A stretch of DNA of 11,656 nt from an uncultured bacterium (GCA_947364395.1 CANASS010000055.1:1-11656); one strand, 5' to 3'; shown: positions 1-7,798, counted from the first letter of the stretch. Notes: generated from the letters alone by a model not told the origin. Program-made: numbers and translations.

Positions 1-10
1 GGATATCCAT
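1..10 (-). CDS. Possible start of a transposase gene running off the left edge (partial)
   Basis: On the minus strand an AAAGGAG Shine-Dalgarno (about 18-24) is followed by an 8-base spacer and ATG at 10-8, reading Met-Asp-Ile before the window ends. The start lies about 140 bp inside the terminal repeat ending at 153 and points into the element, which is where IS21-type elements begin istA. Only three codons are visible, so the product cannot be recognised; it may be IstA-like, by position only. Confidence 0.3.
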
Positions 11-92
11 CCACTGTGCTCCTTTCATTTCCTGACTCCCTTTCCGGGCTCTTTCACGCCCTGATTGGGAGTCTATCTTTTTCCCTTCACCT

Positions 93-153
93 CCGCCGCA
101 AAACTACATTTTTTCCTCGGCGTTTTTTTACATTTTATCACTGGCGTTGACAG
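93..153 (+). repeat. Terminal repeat, left IS copy (61 bp)
   Basis: This is one of three related ends in the window. It begins CCGCCG, has a CGGCG box near 120 and ends GGCGTTGACAG. It is 61 bp long, against 61 bp for 10495-10555 (inverted) and 60 bp for 10696-10755. The two GC boxes and the terminal 11 bases are the best conserved parts; the A/T-rich segments between them vary. The iterated boxes are likely transposase binding sites (inference). Confidence 0.7.
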
Positions 154-1538
154 GCCGAAATCAGCTTCACACGGGTCTGTACATTGAGGAACGCTTCCCC
201 GTGTCCGGCGTCCGCTACATTGCCATCAACGACAACGTGGACACTGACAGCAGTGAGAGCAACGAGCTGATGCCGTTCAAAAATCTGAATGGTACGTTCG
301 GGACTCCAGTCGCAAGGTGCGGGCTGTCCTCAAGGCCAAAGTGGAGCGCGGGGAGCGGCTTGGCACAGAGCGCCCTACGGCTACAAAAAGGACGAAGCCG
401 ACAACAAGAAGCTGGTGGTAGATGAAGAGGCCGCCACAGTTGTGCGACGTATCTTCGCCATGTGCGCCGCCGGCAGCGGGCCGAGCCAAATCGCCCGCCG
501 ACTAAGGGAGGAACAGATTCTCTGCCCCACGACCTACGCCTATCTGAGGTTCGGGGTTAATCACACGGCGTTGAATACGGAAAAACCCTGCCATTGGACC
601 AGCAGCACCATTCCAGGTATGCTGGAAAATGAGCTGTACCTGGGCAATACCATTAACATGAAATACAGCACAAAATCATACAAGGATAAGCGTCATGTTG
701 AACATCCCAAAGAGGAATGTCTGATATTTGAGGGAGCACACCCCGCGCTGGTGACCCAGGAGGTCTGGGACATTGTCCAGCGGGTGCGGCAAAACAGACG
801 CCGCCCCACTAAGATGAACGAGCAGAACAAGTACTCCGGGCTGGTGGTATGCGCAGACTGCGGAGCCACGATGGTTCTGCATCGGGCGCACACAATGAAG
901 CCCACCTGGAACAACTTCACATGCCGAACTTACACAAAAGAGGGTTCTGAGGTCTGCACTGCCCACTACATCTGGGAGTGTGTTCTGGATGAGGTAATCT
1001 TGGAGGACCTGCGGCGGGTAACGGCGATGGCTAGGGAACATACCAGAGAGTTTTCGGAGTACATCGGCGGCAGGCAATCCGCTGAAATCCAGAGGGAAAT
1101 CCGCAGAATGGAACGGGAATTGACCACTATGCGGAAACGTAGCGCGGAGCTGGATACCATCTTCAAGAAGCTATATGAGGATCGAGTGCTAGGCCACCTT
1201 TCGGTGGAGCAGTTCCAGACGCTGTCCAGCAGCTAAATTGAGAAACAGGAAAGGCTGGCGGAGGAAATTCCGGCGAAAGAAGCGGCCATCCGGAAGTTGG
1301 GGGATACGGTTTCCAGCACCGATGGTTTCATCGCCAAGGCAAGCGGTACACGGACATTACGGAGCTGACGCCAGAGCTGCTGCGGTTGTTCATCCAGAAG
1401 ATTGTGGTACATGAGAAGAGCACAAAGCGGTCGAAAAAAGCCATGCAGACCATCGAAATCCACTACGGCGACATTGGCTATATCGGTGGGGACATCCAGC
1501 AAAATAAGGAAAGCCCCCGGCAGGAAATCTCAGCGTGA
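154..1538 (+). pseudogene. Large serine recombinase remnant (TnpX-type), N-terminus lost
   Basis: This is the remains of a site-specific large serine recombinase of the type that excises and integrates Tn4451-like or conjugative elements. It starts inside the resolvase domain (GRNQLHTGLYIEE, then GVRYIAINDNVDT), so the catalytic serine and first ~60-80 residues are gone. It then reads through the linker (WYVRDSSRKVRAV), the Recombinase domain (RAPYGYKK), a zinc ribbon (VVCADCGATM with later cysteines), a coiled coil, and a C-terminal DUF4368-like tail (ELTPELLRLFIQKIVVHEKS). Four lesions follow the truncation. The frame shifts near 286-293 and again near 364-368, an in-frame TAA lies at 1234-1236 where Tyr is expected, and a third shift lies near 1340. 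The tail then stays open to TGA at 1536-1538. No functional product is expected. Confidence 0.9.
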
Positions 1539-1550
1539 TTCCTGCCGGGG
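1515..1550. terminator. Strong hairpin between recombinase remnant and tldE
   Basis: Perfect 12-base arms, CCCCGGCAGGAA at 1515-1526 and its complement at 1539-1550, enclose a 12-base loop that contains the recombinase stop codon. On the plus strand no T-tract follows. On the minus strand the hairpin is followed by GCTTTCCTTATTTT, so it more probably terminates the tldD-tldE transcript, whose stop lies about 65 bp upstream. It could serve both strands. Confidence 0.5.
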
Positions 1551-1616
1551 TGTTCCCCCAAAGCGTAGATACCCCTGTTAGGGGGAGCTCAAGCCTCCGG
1601 GCGTTTGTCACGGGGC

Positions 1617-2906
1617 CTATTCCCCCGCCCCGGCGATGGACACGCCCTTCAGCCGCACGGCGTAGGGCCCGTCGTACCGGGCGGTCAGATAGCGGTCCGT
1701 GGAGAAGGTCAGGTCCTTTTGGGCCTCCAGAATACTGCCGTTCACCGAGCCGCCGGTGACCGGGGTGATCCCGCCGTCCTCCCCGATCAGGTAGGCCAGC
1801 CGGATTTCGCCGCCAAAGTGGCCGCTCATCTCGTCCATCTGGAAGTCGGAGAAGGTCACCGCCCACAGGCAGGGGCCCTTTTTCAGCGACGCGAAAGACG
1901 CCGTGCCGTTGGCGCAGACCATCTTTTTGTAGTCGCCGGTGGGCTTGACGCCCAGATAGCGGCAAAAGCGGTTGGGACCGTGCCAGGTCAGCAGCTTCCC
2001 ATCCGCCAGCAGGGGCAGGGCGGCGGCGGTGGGGATGCCCTCCGGGCTGTAGGGGTGGAGGGCCTGGAGGGTGAGGTCCAGCCGCTCGCCCCGGGTCTCC
2101 CCCTGCACGTCCTCCCCCCGCTGCCAGGTGGAGTAGTTGGCGTAGACCATCCCGGCGGAGGCGCGGTCCCCGTAGTAGGACAGCACCTCGGCCACGGCGT
2201 TCCCGCTGAGCACCAGGTCGTATTTGCCGCTCTTCAAAATCTTTTGGGCTCGGGCCCGGTCCCGGACGAAGGCGAGGGCCTCCGCCACCTTGGCGGACAG
2301 GGCCTCGCCGTCCAGCCCGCCGTACTCGAAGGTGTTGTGCATTTCCACGTCCTCCGGCTCCCGGCACTGGACCACGAACTCGCCTTCCACCCGGGCGTCG
2401 GTGTAGGACACGTCCGTCCCCTCAGAGGAGACGATCCGGCAGGCGGAGCGGACCACAAAGATCTCGGCGGAGTTGACAAAGGCGTCCTGATGGGTGTCGG
2501 GGGCGAAAAGGGCCTTGGCCATCTCCCCGGCGCTCTGGGCCAGGGGGGCCTGGGCCAGCCGCCCGGACTGCTCCGCCAGGGGCGCCCGCACCGGGTCAGG
2601 CAGGTCGAAATAGGGATTGGCGGCGAACTGGGCGGCGTAGTACGCCCCCTTCAGCTCCTCGTCCAAACGCGGGTCGTCCATGGAGGCCGTCAGAAGCACC
2701 GAGGTAAAGCCCCGGCCGGGCCTGCCGCCGTCCCCGGCCTCCACGTCCCGGAACACGGTGACCTCGTACTTGCGCACGTCCTTGACGCGCCGGGTGTCCA
2801 GTTCCTTTTTCACAAAAAACAGCTCAGCGGTCTCCTCCGACCGCTGGTTGATGCGCCACAGGCTGATGCCGCAGCGGCTCAACGCGCTTTTGATTCGCTC
2901 AATCAT
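1617..2906 (-). CDS. tldE: TldE/PmbA-family subunit of the TldD/TldE protease
   Basis: This is the non-catalytic partner of TldD. The family forms a TldD/TldE heteromer in the cytoplasm that degrades small unstructured peptides, and in E. coli it trims CcdA antitoxin and matures microcin B17. The 429-residue product is close to the usual PmbA length of about 450. It has family-like segments (NTFEYGGLDGEALSAKV; KYDLVLSGNAVAEVL; a C-terminal TGGSVNGSILEA) but no HExxxH, as expected for TldE. Its start at 2906 is supported by a GGAAG ribosome site 7 bases upstream. It follows tldD on the same strand after about 130 bp. That gap is GC-rich and holds a small hairpin (CCGGGG/CCCCGG, 2977-2991) that might damp readthrough. 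Identity rests on pairing with TldD plus these motifs; pmbA is the synonym. Confidence 0.88.
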   Translation of the reverse strand: MIERIKSALSRCGISLWRINQRSEETAELFFVKKELDTRRVKDVRKYEVTVFRDVEAGDGGRPGRGFTSVLLTASMDDPRLDEELKGAYYAAQFAANPYFDLPDPVRAPLAEQSGRLAQAPLAQSAGEMAKALFAPDTHQDAFVNSAEIFVVRSACRIVSSEGTDVSYTDARVEGEFVVQCREPEDVEMHNTFEYGGLDGEALSAKVAEALAFVRDRARAQKILKSGKYDLVLSGNAVAEVLSYYGDRASAGMVYANYSTWQRGEDVQGETRGERLDLTLQALHPYSPEGIPTAAALPLLADGKLLTWHGPNRFCRYLGVKPTGDYKKMVCANGTASFASLKKGPCLWAVTFSDFQMDEMSGHFGGEIRLAYLIGEDGGITPVTGGSVNGSILEAQKDLTFSTDRYLTARYDGPYAVRLKGVSIAGAGE

Positions 2907-3038
2907 TTTTACACTTCCTTATTGTCAGCATGGCCGCGCTCCGATTGGACACGCGGCGGGCCGCTTTCGCTCCGTCCCGGGGAAACCCCGGCCCCGCTTC
3001 ATGGGCCTTTGACCGTTCCCCGCATCTATCGCGCGCTG

Positions 3039-4451
3039 TTACCCCAAACGTATGCGGGCCTTCATACAGGGCCCTCCGTCGGACACCTTGACCCACTCCT
3101 TATAGCCCTTGCCGCAGTGCCCGCTGCCGGACAGCTCCACCGCTTTCCCCATCATGGACACGGATTTCAGCAGGTCGGGCACGTATCCGGTGAGGACGAT
3201 GGGAGAATACAGCTTTCCCGTCAGCCTGCCGTCCTTGATCTCCCTGGCGGTGGTAACCATGCACTGGATGCCCCAGTTTTTCGGGTCCTCCATGCCGCTG
3301 GAGGGCGTCTCCAGCAGGAAGCCGTCCTTCACGGAGGCGATCATCTCCTCGCGGGTGCTCTCCCCGCCCTGGAAGTAGGTGTTGGTCATGCGGGTGTAGG
3401 CCTTGCGCTCGTAGCTCTCCCGGCGGCCGTTGCCGGTGGGGGCCGTCCCCAGCCGGGCGGCGGACAGCGCGTCGCACATGCCGGTTTTCAAAACCCCCCG
3501 GTCGATGACTACCGTGTCCCCGGCGAGGGTGCCCTCATCGTCAAAAAACGCGGTCGCCGACTCTTCTACGGCGGAGCCGTCGTGCATGGTCACCAGGGGG
3601 CTGGCCACGTACTGGCCGATGAAGCTTCTGGCCAGCGCCCGGTCCTTGACGAACATGTCCATCTCCACCCCGTGGCCGAAGGCCTCGTGGACGATCATGC
3701 CGGTGGTCTCCGGGTCGCATACGCACTCGTACTCCCCCGGCGGGATGGGCTGGCTGTCCAGCAGCTCCAGGGCCCTCCGGGCGGTCTCCTCCACCCCCGC
3801 GTCCATCTGGTCCAGCAGCTCCGCGCCGCCCAGCAGGGAGAAGGGGTGGTAGGACATCTTGATCTCCTGCCCCCGGGAGGCCATCACCGCCACCATGGCG
3901 TTGGTCCACATGATAGTCTGGTCCAGGTCCCGGTTTGGGGACAGGAACAGCTTGCGGTATGCCCGGTAGGTCACGGCGGCGGTGGCGTCCAGCACCCGCC
4001 CGTCCACCGCCAACGCCCGCTCCCGCAGGGCGGTGATTTTGCCGACAATGGCCTCGTCCCCCAGCTCCCGGGGGTGGACCTTCCACGCGGTCTCCTTTTT
4101 CAGCGCGGCGGGCTCGTCCGCCGGAATGGGGGTGGGCAGGGGGGCGAAGCCCTCCAGCGCGGCGTTCTGCTCCGCCATGCGGCGGGCCAGGGTATCGCAG
4201 ATGTCCGGGATTCTCCCCTCCGAAAACTCGTTGAAGGAGTATTCGGCGCAGCCCGCGCCGTCAAAGACCCGGACCACAAAGCCGGTTCCCCCTCCGACCC
4301 CTGAGGCGGATATGCTGACCCCGGCGCGGCTCACCCGCCAGGAGCGGGCGTCGTCCTCCACCGCCAGCACCGAGGCGTAGGGGTAGGCCTCCCCCAGGGC
4401 GGCGATCAGTTTTTGCAGACCGGGCTTGACCCGGTCGATGGATGGAAACAT
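3039..4451 (-). CDS. tldD: TldD zinc metalloprotease
   Basis: This is the catalytic subunit of the TldD/TldE peptidase, a cytoplasmic zinc enzyme that clips short unfolded peptides passing through the barrel made with TldE. The 470-residue protein carries the signature HEAFGH at residues 255-260 (the HExxxH zinc site), and a late cysteine at residue 446 in SGHCGKG, matching the family's third zinc ligand. The C-terminal MKARIRLG also fits the family. No signal peptide is seen. The ATG at 4451 has an ideal AAGGAGGT site 6-7 bases upstream. A promoter with TTGACA, a 17-bp spacer and TATAGT sits just upstream, straddling the end of the transglutaminase-like gene. The gene can therefore be expressed alone with tldE or by readthrough. 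All visible catalytic residues are intact. Confidence 0.95.
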   Translation of the reverse strand: MFPSIDRVKPGLQKLIAALGEAYPYASVLAVEDDARSWRVSRAGVSISASGVGGGTGFVVRVFDGAGCAEYSFNEFSEGRIPDICDTLARRMAEQNAALEGFAPLPTPIPADEPAALKKETAWKVHPRELGDEAIVGKITALRERALAVDGRVLDATAAVTYRAYRKLFLSPNRDLDQTIMWTNAMVAVMASRGQEIKMSYHPFSLLGGAELLDQMDAGVEETARRALELLDSQPIPPGEYECVCDPETTGMIVHEAFGHGVEMDMFVKDRALARSFIGQYVASPLVTMHDGSAVEESATAFFDDEGTLAGDTVVIDRGVLKTGMCDALSAARLGTAPTGNGRRESYERKAYTRMTNTYFQGGESTREEMIASVKDGFLLETPSSGMEDPKNWGIQCMVTTAREIKDGRLTGKLYSPIVLTGYVPDLLKSVSMMGKAVELSGSGHCGKGYKEWVKVSDGGPCMKARIRLG

Positions 4452-4481
4452 GTGCAGACCTCCTTGTTGTTCCTTGGGTTG

Positions 4482-4510
4482 ACTATATCACGAGATACCT
4501 CACCTGTCAA
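4482..4510 (-). promoter_or_regulatory. Sigma-A promoter for tldD-tldE
   Basis: On the minus strand, TTGACA (4510-4505) is followed by a 17-bp spacer and TATAGT (4487-4482). The predicted start is near 4475, about 24 nt before the tldD ATG and just ahead of its ribosome site. The -35 and part of the spacer lie in the last codons of the upstream gene (Leu-Asp-Arg-stop), so the promoter is partly coding. Confidence 0.75.
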
Positions 4511-6947
4511 GGTATCCGTCCCTCTTTTTTTCGCCGCACACCCAGGCGGCCACCTTCAGCAGCAGTTCCGCCGACCCCACCCGGTAGCCGCAATCGCTGT
4601 ATACCGCCCGGCCCGCTCCGTCGCACACCACCGCCAGAGGCGGCGCGTCCGGGTCCCGGCCCAGGTGCCGGGCCACCGCCTCCAGGTCGTAGGCCCAGTC
4701 GTCCAGCAGCACCCGAATCCGAGGAAATGCGGCCAAGGCCTTGGCCAGGGTGGGCTGGGACAGGCTGTCCCGCCCCCGGAGGAGGAACAGAATTTCCGCG
4801 GGCAGGTCCTCCACCGCTTGCCGGTGGTCCAGCAGCTCGTTGAGCAGGTGCTCCGTGGGCTCAGCACCCTCCTCCAGCCAGAGAACCAGCACAGGGCCCC
4901 TCCCGTCCCGAAACAGGCCGGGGACCGGCGCTCCCTCCAGCGTTTTGGCGGACAGGACAGGCAGCTCCTGGCTGGTGAGCAGGTCGTCCAGCGCCCAGGG
5001 CCGCAGGCTCAGCGCACAGGTCCGCGTCCCGCCGGGGGAGAGCTCCCACTCCCGGCGGGAGGCCAGCTGATCCCCGCTGGGCAGACGCACGGTGGTGAGA
5101 ATCCGATACCGTCCGGTGGGCAGCTCCAGGGTCAGGCCGCCGTCCGCCCAGCGCTCCGCCGGGGAGAGGGCCTGCCAGCCATCCCCCGTCCAGCGGGAGA
5201 GGGCCCAGTCCTGCCCGCAGCGCAGGACCTGTCCCTGGGGACGGCTGAGCTGGAGGGTTCCCGTCTCTTCGGGCCCCACAGGCCGGAAGCCCTCCGCCGC
5301 CCAATACTCCGGCTCCCCGTCCAGGGGCCGGAGGCGGGCGGGGAGCCCCAGCGTCCGCAGGGCGGCAATAAAGAACAGCCCTTTGCTTTTTTCGTCGCAG
5401 CCGCCGCCGGCCAAGGCCCCCTCCGGGCTCCAATACAGATTGCCGTAGGCGGGGGGACGGGTCTCCAGCGCCCCCTGAACCCGGTCCCAGAGCTGGGCGG
5501 GGGCGCCGGTCCAGCCCTCCAGCCACCGGGCCAGCGTCCCCCGCCAGGGCCGCAGGGGCTCCAGGGCAATCCGGGGACAGGCGGTGTATTTCCAGTAGAT
5601 TTCCTGGGGAATTTCCTGGGGCCTGGAGGGCAGGCGGGCAAAATGGTCCTCCAGAACGTCCTGCGTCACATCCCGCAGGTCCTTGGGGGACAGGGTGCGG
5701 ACCAGCCGCTCCCGGTCCTTTCCCCCGCCCTCCAAAAAGCGGCGTATTTCGCCCCAGTTCCCCAGGGCCGTCCGCCGCAGGTCCTCCCACCCGCCGGGGC
5801 CCGGTTCGGAGTACCCCGCCTGCCGGGCCAGCCGGAGTTTATCGCCCCGGCGGTGGGTCTCCGCCCGCAGGGCCTTCAGTTCCCCGCTGAGCACGGCGGG
5901 GGCGGGGCGGCGGTCCGCCGGGGCGTGAACGTCGAAATCCACCCAGGGCGTCTCCCCAGCCTCAGGCGGGGTGAGCTGGAGGGTCAGGGCGTCCCCTTCG
6001 CAGTCCCCTTCGGCCGTGAGGCCGTTCCAGCGGGCCAGCACGTGGACGCTCCCCCGGCCCAGTTCGGCCCGGGCTGTCCCGGTTTCATCGGCGGTGAGGA
6101 CGGCGATGGTGTGAAAGGACGCCTCGTTGAGGATTTGCAGCTCCACTTCAGCGCCGGGAGCGGGCCTGCCGCCCGCCCGCACATAAAAGGCATAGGGCCC
6201 GACGCCGGCATACCGGGCGGTCTGATTGAACCAGCTCACCTGGCCCTGGGGCCCCAGGGGGGTCCCGTGGAGGGGATGGGTCCCCGTTCCAAACACCCGG
6301 CTGTGGACCAGCACCGCCCGGGAGGCGGCAGTGGTAAACCACCCTCGGTCCAACACCGGCTCCGGCTCGCAGGCCCCTAAAAAGCGCCAGGTCCCGCCGC
6401 ACAGCGCCTCCACCCAGGCGTGGTTGTCGTCACAGTGGGACCAGCGGGGGGCGTACACCTGCCGGGCGGGAATACCCACGCTGCGCAGGGCGGACACCAG
6501 AAAGGCGGACTCCTCCCCGCACCGTCCGCCGCCGCAGCGGTACACCGTGAGGGGGGACGCGGTGCGCTGGTCCTGGGCCTGATAGGCGGCGTGCTCCCGG
6601 CACCAGCGGTTGACCTCCAACACCCGGTCCTCCTGGGTGGGCAGGTCCCTCACCCTGGGCCACAGGGAGGCGTGAAAAGTCTCCCGGTGAAAGGACAGAT
6701 CCTCGTCATTCACCCGGGGGAACAGTACATAGTGGGTGAAAATTTCCCAGTCCAGGGCCCCGCACCAGGGGGCGGCCTCCCGGACGGCCAGGGCGTGGTC
6801 CGTAAAGCGCAGGAACAGGTCCGGCGGATAGCAGTCCAAATCAGACTGGGGCAGATGGTCCAGAAGAAAGTCCACGGCCCGGCGGCGCTTCCCGGTCAGC
6901 TCCGCCAGGGCGGACCCCCAGGCGGCCGGTGCGGCTTTGTGCTTCAT
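4500..6947 (-). CDS. Transglutaminase-like cysteine-protease-fold protein with thioredoxin-like tail
   Basis: This 815-residue protein has several domains. Residues ~130-215 form a transglutaminase-like (papain-fold) core with Cys143 in RCGEES, His176 in DDNHAWVE and a likely acidic partner Glu195 in LGACEPEP. Residues ~250-325 look like a beta-sandwich. Residues ~450-550 resemble a second transglutaminase core: Cys517 (GCDEKS) is kept but EPEYW replaces the His motif, so it is probably inactive. Residues ~600-650 look like another beta domain. Residues ~660-805 resemble a thioredoxin/peroxiredoxin fold with a cis-Pro-like segment (APPLAVVCDGAGR) but no CxxC. No signal peptide or membrane segment is seen, so it is probably cytoplasmic. 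The ATG at 6947 is preferred because the gene's promoter places transcription start near 6979, which excludes the TTG at 7001. It lies 48 bp upstream of tldD. Its substrate is unknown; protein cleavage is as likely as crosslinking. Confidence 0.8.
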   Translation of the reverse strand: MKHKAAPAAWGSALAELTGKRRRAVDFLLDHLPQSDLDCYPPDLFLRFTDHALAVREAAPWCGALDWEIFTHYVLFPRVNDEDLSFHRETFHASLWPRVRDLPTQEDRVLEVNRWCREHAAYQAQDQRTASPLTVYRCGGGRCGEESAFLVSALRSVGIPARQVYAPRWSHCDDNHAWVEALCGGTWRFLGACEPEPVLDRGWFTTAASRAVLVHSRVFGTGTHPLHGTPLGPQGQVSWFNQTARYAGVGPYAFYVRAGGRPAPGAEVELQILNEASFHTIAVLTADETGTARAELGRGSVHVLARWNGLTAEGDCEGDALTLQLTPPEAGETPWVDFDVHAPADRRPAPAVLSGELKALRAETHRRGDKLRLARQAGYSEPGPGGWEDLRRTALGNWGEIRRFLEGGGKDRERLVRTLSPKDLRDVTQDVLEDHFARLPSRPQEIPQEIYWKYTACPRIALEPLRPWRGTLARWLEGWTGAPAQLWDRVQGALETRPPAYGNLYWSPEGALAGGGCDEKSKGLFFIAALRTLGLPARLRPLDGEPEYWAAEGFRPVGPEETGTLQLSRPQGQVLRCGQDWALSRWTGDGWQALSPAERWADGGLTLELPTGRYRILTTVRLPSGDQLASRREWELSPGGTRTCALSLRPWALDDLLTSQELPVLSAKTLEGAPVPGLFRDGRGPVLVLWLEEGAEPTEHLLNELLDHRQAVEDLPAEILFLLRGRDSLSQPTLAKALAAFPRIRVLLDDWAYDLEAVARHLGRDPDAPPLAVVCDGAGRAVYSDCGYRVGSAELLLKVAAWVCGEKKRDGYLDR

Positions 6948-6969
6948 AATGGCGCGCTCCTCCTCTTTC

Positions 6970-6998
6970 TTGACAGTACCCCACAAACATACTATAAT
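6970..6998 (+). promoter_or_regulatory. Consensus sigma-A promoter for cutC
   Basis: TTGACA at 6970-6975, a 17-bp spacer and TATAAT at 6993-6998 form a perfect textbook promoter. The predicted start is near 7005, about 29 nt before the cutC ATG at 7034. It overlaps the opposing promoter at 6986-7014. Confidence 0.88.
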
Positions 6999-7014
6999 CA
7001 AACAATAATGTCAA
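6986..7014 (-). promoter_or_regulatory. Sigma-A promoter for the transglutaminase-like gene
   Basis: On the minus strand, TTGACA (7014-7009), a 17-bp spacer and TATGTT (6991-6986) predict a start near 6979, about 32 nt before the ATG at 6947. A GAGGAG-type ribosome site lies between. The two -10 regions face across the same 13 bases, so the two polymerases would compete for the segment. Confidence 0.65.
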
Positions 7015-7033
7015 ATCTATGGGAGGGCTGTCT

Positions 7034-7786
7034 ATGGGCCGTATTCTGCTGGAGGTGTGCTGCGGCAGCGCCGACGATGTGATCCAGGCCCACCGGGCCG
7101 GGGCGGACCGGGTGGAGCTGAACTGCGACCTGTTCCACGGGGGCCTCACCCCCACCCTGGGCTCCCTGCTGGTGGCCAAGCGGGAGACCGGGATGAAAAT
7201 CATGGCCATGGTCCGGCCCCGGGAGGGGGGCTTCCACTACACCCCGATGGAATTCGCCGCGGCGCTGGAGGACGCAAAGCTCCTGCTGTCCCACGGGGCG
7301 GACGGGCTGGTGTTCGGCTTTCTCCACGAGGACGGGGGGCTGGATGTGGAGCGGACCCGGATTTTCGCGGAGTTGTGCCGGGAGGCGGGCCGGGAGTCCG
7401 TGTTCCACCGGGCCATAGACGTGGTTCCCTGCTGGCGGGAGGTGCTGGACGCCCTCATGGAGCTGGGAGTGACCCGTGTGCTCACCAGCGGCCAGCAGGC
7501 CAGCGTGCCCCTGGGTGCGGACGCCATCCGGGAGATGGTCCAATATGCCGCCGGACGGATTGAAATCCTCCCCGGCGGCGGCGTCAACGGCCGCAATCTG
7601 GACTGGGTCATCCAGCATACCGGCTGCGGGCAGGTCCATCTGTCCGGCCACCGGGACGCCTCGGACCCCTCCGCCGCCAATGGCCGGGGCATCCACTTCG
7701 GCGGGTGCCTGTATCCCCCGGAGGACCGCTTCCGGGTGGTGGACAGCGACTACATCAGCGGGCTCACCGCCCGCCTGGACAGATAG
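7034..7786 (+). CDS. cutC: CutC family protein (putative copper homeostasis)
   Basis: This is a TIM-barrel protein of the CutC family, linked to copper homeostasis in some bacteria and animals although its biochemical activity is still disputed. The 250-residue product shows the family hallmarks: LEVCCGSADD near the N-terminus, then GADRVELNCDL and GGLTPTLGS, later FHRAID, VLTSGQQ and the glycine-rich LPGGGVNGRN. The length is normal for the family and there is no export signal. The ATG at 7034 is preferred over the in-frame ATG at 7019 because GGAGGG lies 6 bases upstream of 7034, inside the longer version. It is driven by a consensus promoter at 6970-6998. The next gene's ribosome site overlaps its stop codon, which indicates an operon. 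Confidence 0.92.
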   Translation: MGRILLEVCCGSADDVIQAHRAGADRVELNCDLFHGGLTPTLGSLLVAKRETGMKIMAMVRPREGGFHYTPMEFAAALEDAKLLLSHGADGLVFGFLHEDGGLDVERTRIFAELCREAGRESVFHRAIDVVPCWREVLDALMELGVTRVLTSGQQASVPLGADAIREMVQYAAGRIEILPGGGVNGRNLDWVIQHTGCGQVHLSGHRDASDPSAANGRGIHFGGCLYPPEDRFRVVDSDYISGLTARLDR

Positions 7787-7798
7787 GAGCGTGTGGAT

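Larger units (their letters stand above)
1..153. mobile_element. End of an IS21-like insertion sequence (partial, continues off left edge)
   Basis: This is the terminal part of a transposable element whose body lies outside the window. It ends at 153 with the 11-base terminus GGCGTTGACAG. Inside that end are two further boxes of the same type, starting near 94 and 120, each a CGCCG/CGGCG core followed by an A/T-rich stretch and TACATTTT. The same 60-61 bp arrangement is found at both ends of the 261-bp element at 10495-10755, which defines the boundary. Ends of the form TG...CA with several iterated boxes are typical of the IS21 family, so that assignment is an inference; no transposase is visible. 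At 154 the sequence passes directly into a serine recombinase gene that lacks its front half, so the element or a later deletion removed it. A possible transposase start lies at the extreme left on the minus strand. Confidence 0.6.

Noticed and set aside
1605..4304. Plus-strand open frame of about 900 codons antisense to tldE and tldD
   Set aside because: It is extremely rich in Gly, Pro, His, Gln and Val, with no domain signature, and lies opposite two well-supported genes. Long antisense frames arise from strong third-position GC bias.
4413..6380. Plus-strand open frame of about 655 codons antisense to the transglutaminase-like gene
   Set aside because: It has the same composition artefact and lies opposite a gene with clear catalytic motifs.
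1617..6947. A RiPP (peptide antibiotic) biosynthetic cluster around TldD/TldE
   Set aside because: No precursor peptide, cyclodehydratase, radical SAM enzyme or exporter is visible; TldD/TldE are also widespread housekeeping proteins.
6945..7001. Longer start (TTG at 7001) for the transglutaminase-like protein
   Set aside because: The added 18 codons include the -10 promoter region and lie upstream of the predicted transcription start. The ATG at 6947 has a ribosome site.
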